From: UMGS902 sp045538895
Lineage (GTDB): Bacteria > Bacillota > Clostridia > Oscillospirales > CAG-272
Direction of reading: 5' to 3'
Assembly (NCBI GenBank): GCA_045538895.1
Contig: JAZQEH010000030.1
Location: 1-9,702 of the forward strand
Length of the DNA: 9,702 nucleotides
The position numbers were made by a program, and so were the translations under genes. How positions within the stretch are numbered: the first letter of the stretch is position 1; each line of letters opens with the position of its first letter. This document shows positions 1 to 5,259 of the stretch, in pieces. The notes under the pieces were generated by a model. That model had not been told where the DNA came from. It ran no database searches and saw only the letters and a list, made by a program, of their open reading frames with translations.

Positions 1-48
1 GCAAAACCGTTCACTCGCGTCTCGCTCACCGCTCGCGGTTTTCAAGGA

Positions 49-79
49 GTAAAAAAGCCGGGGAACCCGTCTTTTTTAC
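49..79. terminator. A/T-flanked hairpin, probable bidirectional terminator
   Basis: GTAAAAAAG (49-57) pairs with CTTTTTTAC (71-79). After one mismatch (58/70) the stem continues as CGGG (59-62) with CCCG (66-69) around a GAA loop. The A-run and T-run on either side give a U-tail on either strand, so it may end transcripts of a gene lying left of the window. A shorter inverted pair, AAAACCG (3-9) and CGGTTTT (36-42), lies just before it. I see no gene in positions 1-87. Confidence 0.55.
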
Positions 80-87
80 AAATTTTT

Positions 88-177
88 AGGCTTCCCCCTT
101 GGGGGAAGCTGTCAGCGGAGCTGACTGATGAGGGGTAGCCGCATAGCGGCGTTTCATCCCCTAAACATTAATTTATA
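88..177 (+). repeat. Dispersed structured repeat, copy A
   Basis: The core is 72 nt (88-159) with three parts. First is a C5/G5 hairpin, AGGCTTCCCCC-TT-GGGGGAAGCT (88-110). Second is a variable hairpin, GTCAGC-GGA-GCTGAC (111-125). Third is a conserved segment starting TGATGAGGGG (126-159) that holds the hairpin GCCGC-ATA-GCGGC, bracketed by GATGA and TCATC. A tail CTAAACATTAATT (161-173) follows. Copy B at 9547-9618 matches it on the opposite strand with the same length, and copy C is at 9628-9702. The family resembles palindromic intergenic repeats I recall from Ruminococcaceae genomes. It ends about 10 nt before the Shine-Dalgarno of the next gene. Confidence 0.8.
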
Positions 178-197
178 ACGTCAAAAGGAGGGCATGT

Positions 198-1319
198 ATG
201 AAGGTTTTTTCGATAACATGGTATGAAAAATTGCGAAAGCTTGATTATACCGTGCTTTTTGCCGCACTTGCCCTTGCCTTTGTCAGCCTGATTACCCTTG
301 CGGGCGCCGCAAATGATTATGGTGTTAAGTATTTCTACATACAGCTTGTGGCAATCGTGCTCGGTGTTGTTACAATGACCGTTATTTCCACTATCGACTA
401 CGAGGAGGTAGCCGAAAAGTTTTCGATACCGCTTTTCGGCATCAGCATATTTTTGCTTGTGCTGACTCTGATTATAGGTACCGGTGACGGTAACAAAAGC
501 TGGATAAGATTTCAAGGTTTTCCGATAGGTATTCAGCCGTCCGAATTTGTAAAGGTAATGTACATAGTTACTTTTTCAAAGCATCTGCATATGCATAAGG
601 ACACGATAAACAAGCCGAAAAGCCTTGTTAAACTCGGTGTTCATGCTGGTACTATCATCGGTCTTGTAATGCTTCAGGGCGACCTCGGCTCAGCACTTGT
701 GTTTGTGTTTTTAACTGCGGCAATGCTGTTCTGTGCCGGACTCAGCCTTTGGTATTTTCTTGGTGCAGGCGTTGCCGTAATTGCGGCATCTCCGTTTTTG
801 TGGAGCGTGCTCAAACCCTATCAGCAGTCTCGTATACTTGCAGGCTTCTGGCCCGAAACCGACCCTGCAAACAAGGGCTTTCAGGCTTTGATGAGCAGAA
901 ACGCAATTTCAGCCGGCGGATTTTTCGGCACGGGTTTTTCGGGCGGTACGGAGTATCAGAAAGTGCCGTTTGCACACACCGACTTTATTTTCGCAATAAC
1001 CGGTGAAAAATTCGGATTCTTCGGAGCGTTTGTGGTTATCGCAATGCTCACAACTCTTGTTGTAAGGGCACTTGTGCTTGCACATAAAATGAGCGGTAGC
1101 TATGCATCATACATGTGTGTCGGAGTTGCGGCGGTGATTATTGCACAGTCGGCGGAGAATATAGGTATGTGTCTTGCAAAGCTGCCGGTTATCGGTATTA
1201 CGCTTCCGTTTATGAGCTACGGCGGCTCGTCAATGCTTGCATCGTTCTGCCTGATAGGTGTAATACAGAGTATAAACGCACACAGAGGAAAATATTTCTT
1301 TGAACGACAAAAAAGTTAG
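198..1319 (+). CDS. rodA: SEDS-family peptidoglycan glycosyltransferase (RodA/FtsW type)
   Basis: An integral membrane polymerase of 373 residues. SEDS proteins polymerise lipid II into glycan strands, working with a class B penicillin-binding protein. Hydrophobic segments run the full length. Family signatures visible are IQPSEF (112-117), QGDLGSA (160-166), a long extracellular loop including KPYQQSRI (206-213), HTDFIFA (260-266) with the predicted catalytic Asp262, and LPFMSYGGSS (336-345). Length and the HTDFIF context fit RodA better than FtsW or SpoVE, but paralogues are hard to separate by eye, so the symbol is tentative. The start is set by AAAGGAGG ending six bases before ATG198; an out-of-frame ATG at 194 is ignored. 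It is a single-gene unit: a repeat lies upstream, and a repeat/tRNA region follows. No convincing promoter is seen in the window, so transcription may come from further left. No partner PBP or mreBCD gene is present here. Confidence 0.9.
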   Translation: MKVFSITWYEKLRKLDYTVLFAALALAFVSLITLAGAANDYGVKYFYIQLVAIVLGVVTMTVISTIDYEEVAEKFSIPLFGISIFLLVLTLIIGTGDGNKSWIRFQGFPIGIQPSEFVKVMYIVTFSKHLHMHKDTINKPKSLVKLGVHAGTIIGLVMLQGDLGSALVFVFLTAAMLFCAGLSLWYFLGAGVAVIAASPFLWSVLKPYQQSRILAGFWPETDPANKGFQALMSRNAISAGGFFGTGFSGGTEYQKVPFAHTDFIFAITGEKFGFFGAFVVIAMLTTLVVRALVLAHKMSGSYASYMCVGVAAVIIAQSAENIGMCLAKLPVIGITLPFMSYGGSSMLASFCLIGVIQSINAHRGKYFFERQKS

Positions 1320-1338
1320 TGCAAAGCTTTAAAGAGTA

Positions 1339-1347
1339 TGATATAAT
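1339..1347 (+). promoter_or_regulatory. Extended -10 promoter candidate, 20 nt after rodA stop
   Basis: TG-A-TATAAT is a perfect extended -10 (TATAAT at 1342-1347). The -35 position (about 1319-1324, GTGCAA) is poor. Expected transcription start is near 1354. The only downstream gene is the tRNA at 1635, so the primary transcript would carry about 280 nt of hairpin-rich repeat leader before the mature tRNA. It is the best promoter-like sequence I see in this gap. Confidence 0.45.
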
Positions 1348-1367
1348 CAAGTGGTATATTAGTAAAC

Positions 1368-1634
1368 GTCTTGTTTCCACCGGAAACAAGACAATTTGCG
1401 AAGTTAGAATCGCTAAAGTAAAATATTTACGGAGTTTTGCGGTTTCGCTTTGCGAAATCGATGGATTTCATCCATCGAAGAAAAACTCCTAACGTCTTGC
1501 TCTGCAAGATAATTTACCAAGTTGGTATCGCTAAAAGTAAAATATTTACGGAGTTTTGCGGTTTCGCTTTGCGAAATCGATGGATTTCATCCATCGAAGA
1601 AAAACTCCTAACGTCTTGCTACGCAAGACAATTT
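1368..1634 (+). repeat. 119-bp tandem structured repeat, 2 copies plus third start
   Basis: An 87-nt block is identical at 1415-1501 and 1534-1620 (period 119). Each block has an outer stem GGAGTTTT (1431-1438) with AAAACTCC (1482-1489) enclosing two hairpins. One has a 9-bp stem with a TTT loop (1440-1460); the other is ATGGAT-TTC-ATCCAT (1461-1475). Each unit is headed by a hairpin of the form GTCTTG...CAAGA(C/T) followed by AATTT: 1368-1397, 1494-1515 and 1613-1634. The first header carries a longer stem (11 bp, loop ACC); the other two have loops TCT and TAC. The third header ends exactly at the tRNA. No protein is credible here, and this repeat fills most of the 315 nt between rodA and the tRNA. 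Confidence 0.85.
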
Positions 1635-1711
1635 GCACCATTAGCTCAGCTGGATAGAGTACCGGATTCCGATTCCGTTGGTCGGGGGTTCGAATCCCCC
1701 ATGGTGTGCCA
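1635..1711 (+). tRNA. tRNA-Arg (anticodon CCG)
   Basis: A full cloverleaf of 77 nt with encoded CCA. Acceptor GCACCAT (1635-1641) pairs with ATGGTGT (1701-1707), with G1-U72 as a wobble. D-arm is GCTC/GAGT with loop AGCTGGATA; anticodon loop TTCCGAT (1667-1673) has CCG at 1669-1671. The variable loop is TGGTC, and the T-arm is GGGGG-TTCGAAT-CCCCC. The discriminator is G1708 and CCA is at 1709-1711. A20 and C35 agree with arginine identity; it decodes CGG. The anticodon stem CCGGA/TCCGT has a C27-U43 mismatch at its base. An intrinsic terminator follows immediately. Confidence 0.96.
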
Positions 1712-1744
1712 AAAAAATCCAAGTCGAAAGACTTGGATTTTTTT
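1711..1744. terminator. Bidirectional intrinsic terminator between tRNA and SLH gene
   Basis: Stem ATCCAAGTC (1717-1725), GAAA tetraloop (1726-1729), GACTTGGAT (1730-1738), extended by an A-run on the left and TTTTTT (1739-1744) on the right. It ends the tRNA transcript on the plus strand. On the minus strand it lies about 115 nt past the SLH gene stop and has an equally good U-tail, so it probably closes that operon too. Confidence 0.9.
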
Positions 1745-1746
1745 AT

Positions 1747-1845
1747 CCATTGCGAAAGCAATGGTATATCATCACGTGTAAGCGTGCATATCATCAACAC
1801 CGGCAAAGCCGGTGTTGTATATCATCACACCGCAGGCGTGCATCA
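1747..1845. repeat. Array of four CA...TG hairpins spaced by ATATCAT
   Basis: Four palindromes each begin with CA and end with TG. They are CATTGC-GAAA-GCAATG (1748-1763), CACG...CGTG (1773-1786), a 10-bp stem with an AAA loop (1795-1817), and CACACC-GCA-GGCGTG with one mismatch (1826-1840). ATATCATCA recurs at 1766-1774, 1788-1796 and 1819-1827. Stem sequences differ completely while the spacers are near constant. With the terminator this fills the tRNA-SLH gap; no ORF is credible. Confidence 0.8.
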
Positions 1846-1857
1846 GACAACCTTTTT

Positions 1858-4518
1858 TCAGTCAACGTCCTTGATAGGCATGAAGTCTTCAAGCGGAACT
1901 GCGCTTTGGATGCCCGTATAAGGTTCGAGCACGGGGAGGGCGTTGTCCTCTCTCCATATATCCTTGCCGTCCAGGAGATTTGCGGGGTTATAGGGCTTGT
2001 TGCACCAATAGCGGTCTGCATTCGTGTAGCTGGAGTAAGCTGCTGTGCCGCCGATGCCTACCGAGAATAACTTATTCATAGTACCGCCGAGGTAACCACG
2101 GGAGTTATTGTGGAATTCGTTCAAGGACTGGTACCAGCCTATCTCGTCTGCATCAAGGCTTCTGTATGCCGCAATAAGGGCTTGTTCGATTGTGCAGGTG
2201 TTGTTTGGAGCAATAGTGGTATCGCTTGTACCCTTTACAAGACCGAGCGCATTCATAAATGCCATTGCATCGGTAGCCCAGGACGGTATCTGACTCGAAT
2301 CGCTGTAATTTCCGAGTGCTGAATCATAAACGGTATATCTTATATCCGAATTCTTGCGGACATATTGGAGTACACGGTAAATGAAGGTTGCCATTTGTGC
2401 ACGTGTTAACGTATCCTTCGGCGAGAAGGTGGTAGCTGACGTACCCGAAGTAATACCGGCTTTAACCGCCTTTCTTACGTAGATACTGTCAGTATCGCTG
2501 AATGTGCCCGAGGGTGCAGCTTCAAGCTCCTTGCCGAGCATTCTTTCTGCCATTTTAACCGCAACGGAAACAAACTGTTCTCTTGTGCAGGGGGCGGTGT
2601 AGTCGCTGCCGAGAAGCGACGTGTCGGTAAGCTGAAGCTGTGTTGCCCAACGTACTTCGTCGGTTGCCCAGCCGCTTGTTTTTGCGGTGAGCTCTCTGTC
2701 GGGGTATACCGCAAAGCCGTCGGGTGCAGCCTCTTTGGTGGTTGCACTCATAACCATTTTGGAAAGGTAGTCATTCCACTGGATTTTAAGACGGTCCATA
2801 TGCCATTCATACGTTACGTACTCATATCCGGGTTTGCCGTAATACTCAGCATATTCCTTCTTGAAATCCTCTTCGGAGTAGCTGAAAAAGTCATCCTTGG
2901 GGTTAATTCCGCAGTAGATACACTGCTTGAAATATACCTTTTCGCCATCTGCATTGATACCTGCAAAGTTTTTGTCCGAAAGAACTCTGTCGCCGTATAC
3001 GTGTTCCATCTGCTCAATGCTGTATACGTCATACTCGTCGGCTTCCTTAAAGGTGTGGTTGGGGTTATACTCACAGGTATTACAGTATTTGCAGGAATAG
3101 TAATATGTTGTGGGGTGCTGGCAGTTCATATACTCTGCCACACGGTCGGGAGTTATTAAGGGGTTGATAAACTTATGACCGGGAATGGGACACCACAGCT
3201 CTGCGGCTGATTCGCCCTTCTTGAATGCCTCATACACGTCTCCTTCATAAAGGTAGAGTTGGAAGGGCGTGTATGAATAGTTTCTTATCTCGTCGGTATC
3301 AAGCTCCTTTTGGAATGCCGGCATAATAGAGTACCAGCCGTCGGGAAAAACATCCTTGGATAAAAAGAGTTTGAATGTTCCTACATTCGCTCCTCCACTG
3401 CCGTAACGGACATCGTTTGCCGCATTTTTAACATTGGTTATGAAGTTGCGCGTGCTGCTCGCATCAATACTCGGGGCAACCCATAGCTCTTTGAGTTCAT
3501 GAGTCCATTCAGCAAATCCACCACTGTATTGGGCATTTTTTTCATAATCAAGCAGTATACGTTTTATGTACGACAACTGATATTCGGGTTTCTTGTAATT
3601 ATGTGCGTTTGCCAGATAACGGTCAAGCGGCATATCAAGGCCGAAAACATAAGGATTGTCCATTGTGTAGTCTACAAATTCATCGTTGAATATTAGGTCG
3701 TCGTTATGATTATCCACGAAATAATGGTCTGCCTGCTCCTTGGTAAGCACGTAGCTCATATCAATCTGCCCCTCGGGGATGGGGGTTGTGAAATTGCACG
3801 TAACGTATGCCTCGCGGTTATTCTCTTTTTTGACTGTTGCTTGCTTACCGTTTACGGTAATTTTTGAAGCATCCTTTAAGGTATATGAGTCTTCTTTGTA
3901 TTCGCTTTTTATAACGACCTTGAACTTTACAGTATACTCCTCACCTGCAATACACGTACCGTCATGGCTGAATCTGCCTGACCATGTAACATCGCTGACG
4001 GTAGTTTTTGCATCCTTCTGAAGGGTTGCGGTCTTTGAGGGGAGCTGACCTGCCACGGGCTCGGAGAAGCTAATCGTTATTATGTTGACGTCACTCTTTT
4101 GCAGAAGTGAGGCGCCGTCAACGGTCAGCATCGAAAAGCTACGGGAAATTACTGCCTGTTGCTTATCTGCAGATACATTGCCAAGGGTTGCTTTTGTTCC
4201 GTTGATAGTTGCTTTGCCGCCGTCCTTTTGTATGTACATGTCCAGACCGTCTTTAATGCGTACGGTTATGTTTACTATGTAGACCTGTCCTTTGACAAAT
4301 CTTCCCTTGCTGTCGAATTTGCCCTTCCACTGTACGTCTGTTACGTATGTACTCGCACTTTCGGGTACAGACGCAGTATCCGCAGGCTTGCCGCCTATGG
4401 TGGGCTCGTCCATGGTAACGTTAAAAACGTTTACGGGAGAGGCAGCCGTTGCCGATATGCAAATTATACCGACAAGCGTGCATATACATAAAACTATGCC
4501 GAAAATCCTTTTTTTCAT
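1858..4518 (-). CDS. Secreted SLH-domain protein with two Ig-like repeats and a Cys-rich middle
   Basis: An exported wall-associated protein of 886 residues, function unknown. The N-terminus (MKKR, hydrophobic to about residue 25, ATAA-S) is a signal peptide. Two homologous beta-rich repeats follow: DVQWKGKF (61-68) and TINGTKATL (104-112) match DVTWSGRF (176-183) and TVNGKQATV (221-229). Residues 260-610 match nothing I know; they include Cys443, Cys466, CKYCNTC (476-482) and CIYC (533-536), a possible metal site. SLH repeats lie at about 615-665, 670-720 and 735-790 (for example TFSPKDTLTRAQMATFIYR) and normally bind pyruvylated wall polymer. A roughly 95-residue Tyr/Asn-rich tail follows. 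The start is supported by AAGGAGA 8 nt upstream. It is the last gene of the minus-strand operon, 35 nt after the zinc-ribbon gene with no terminator between; its own promoter cannot be excluded. Confidence 0.88.
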   Translation of the reverse strand: MKKRIFGIVLCICTLVGIICISATAASPVNVFNVTMDEPTIGGKPADTASVPESASTYVTDVQWKGKFDSKGRFVKGQVYIVNITVRIKDGLDMYIQKDGGKATINGTKATLGNVSADKQQAVISRSFSMLTVDGASLLQKSDVNIITISFSEPVAGQLPSKTATLQKDAKTTVSDVTWSGRFSHDGTCIAGEEYTVKFKVVIKSEYKEDSYTLKDASKITVNGKQATVKKENNREAYVTCNFTTPIPEGQIDMSYVLTKEQADHYFVDNHNDDLIFNDEFVDYTMDNPYVFGLDMPLDRYLANAHNYKKPEYQLSYIKRILLDYEKNAQYSGGFAEWTHELKELWVAPSIDASSTRNFITNVKNAANDVRYGSGGANVGTFKLFLSKDVFPDGWYSIMPAFQKELDTDEIRNYSYTPFQLYLYEGDVYEAFKKGESAAELWCPIPGHKFINPLITPDRVAEYMNCQHPTTYYYSCKYCNTCEYNPNHTFKEADEYDVYSIEQMEHVYGDRVLSDKNFAGINADGEKVYFKQCIYCGINPKDDFFSYSEEDFKKEYAEYYGKPGYEYVTYEWHMDRLKIQWNDYLSKMVMSATTKEAAPDGFAVYPDRELTAKTSGWATDEVRWATQLQLTDTSLLGSDYTAPCTREQFVSVAVKMAERMLGKELEAAPSGTFSDTDSIYVRKAVKAGITSGTSATTFSPKDTLTRAQMATFIYRVLQYVRKNSDIRYTVYDSALGNYSDSSQIPSWATDAMAFMNALGLVKGTSDTTIAPNNTCTIEQALIAAYRSLDADEIGWYQSLNEFHNNSRGYLGGTMNKLFSVGIGGTAAYSSYTNADRYWCNKPYNPANLLDGKDIWREDNALPVLEPYTGIQSAVPLEDFMPIKDVD

Positions 4519-4553
4519 AATTTTATCTCCTTACATTGAATTTGTTTTAATTA

Positions 4554-5249
4554 CTAAATAAAGAATTTTCTTTCCATAGACTCTCTTGCAGGGCGGCAGA
4601 TTGCAAGGAAAATGAGCAGAGCACCGAGGAGAGTGAGTGAGGAAAGCGGATAGAACGACCAGACAAGGTATTCGTGTATACCAAACGTTATGTTCATCAA
4701 GAATTCCATAAGCGGAGTGAACAGACCGAGAGCGATAAATGCACCGCCGAAGATATAGAGTCTGCCTTGTTTTACATACTTGACAAGAGTGACGAGTGCG
4801 GTAACTATAATGCCGATTGCCCCCACAACCGGGAAAGCAAAACTCAAAAACCAATCACCGTTTGTTGCAAGGTTTATATACAGCAGATATAGTCCGACTG
4901 CCGCAAATCCGCAGGGAACAAAAATCACGGGATTCGGCTTTTTGAACCACATCGGAAGAACCATAAGCTCATATGCGAGCATAATGGCACCGATAACGTA
5001 GCCCGACCAGGTAATAGCACCGCTTATGCGTAAATCGCAAAGCAGAGTGATGATCATTGGCAAACAGCAGATAAAGCTTATTATCACAAGAACACCGAGG
5101 GGGCTTACATGTGTAACGGGGTGCTGATTTTCGGGATAAAGCGGTTCAAGCTCTACCCGTGTGATATCGGGGTGATACGGAACAGTGCCGCAAAGCGGAC
5201 ATTTGCTCTCGGTATCGGAAAGCTTTACTCCACATTTTATACAATACAT
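4554..5249 (-). CDS. Zinc-ribbon six-helix membrane protein (DUF6320-like)
   Basis: A membrane protein of 231 residues. The N-terminus is a zinc ribbon, CIKC (3-6) and CPLC (17-20), then a short linker and about six predicted membrane helices (49-71, 79-100, 108-128, 133-157, 164-186, 194-217). The overall plan agrees with what I recall as DUF6320, found beside esterase and acyltransferase genes in Clostridia; that family link is from memory. The reading frame stays open upstream to 5393, but the true start is Met at 5249: its Shine-Dalgarno AAGGAG overlaps the stop codon of the preceding gene (TAAGGAG), leaving a 10-nt gap, which implies translational coupling. The role is unknown; co-expression suggests a membrane partner of the acyltransferase. 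TAG stop at 4554-4556. Confidence 0.85.
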   Translation of the reverse strand: MYCIKCGVKLSDTESKCPLCGTVPYHPDITRVELEPLYPENQHPVTHVSPLGVLVIISFICCLPMIITLLCDLRISGAITWSGYVIGAIMLAYELMVLPMWFKKPNPVIFVPCGFAAVGLYLLYINLATNGDWFLSFAFPVVGAIGIIVTALVTLVKYVKQGRLYIFGGAFIALGLFTPLMEFLMNITFGIHEYLVWSFYPLSSLTLLGALLIFLAICRPARESMERKFFI

Positions 5250-5259
5250 AAAAATCTCC

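Noticed and set aside
152..179. Promoter for rodA (TTTCAT, 16 nt, TATAAC)
   Set aside because: The -35 is poor, and the predicted start (about 186) would fall inside the Shine-Dalgarno sequence, leaving no usable leader.
1368..1392. Intrinsic terminator for rodA
   Set aside because: The 11-bp hairpin is perfect but is followed by AATTTGCG with no U-tract; it fits better as the first header hairpin of the tandem repeat.
1368..1634. CRISPR-like array
   Set aside because: There are only two full units of 119 bp with no unique spacers of regular size, and no cas genes; the repeats are tandem and internally palindromic.
1437..1781. 114-residue plus-strand reading frame over the repeats and tRNA
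   Set aside because: It is the tRNA and tandem repeat read as protein (PLAQLDRVPDSDS... is a well-known tRNA translation artefact), with no ribosome site of its own.
1546..1806. 86-residue minus-strand reading frame with GIRTPDQRNRNPVLYPAEL
   Set aside because: This is the antisense translation of the same tRNA, a frequent false annotation; it also crosses the terminator.
2800..3159. 119-residue hydrophobic plus-strand frame opposite the SLH gene
   Set aside because: No ribosome site, and it lies wholly antisense to a long, well-supported coding region; its hydrophobicity comes from the complement of polar codons.
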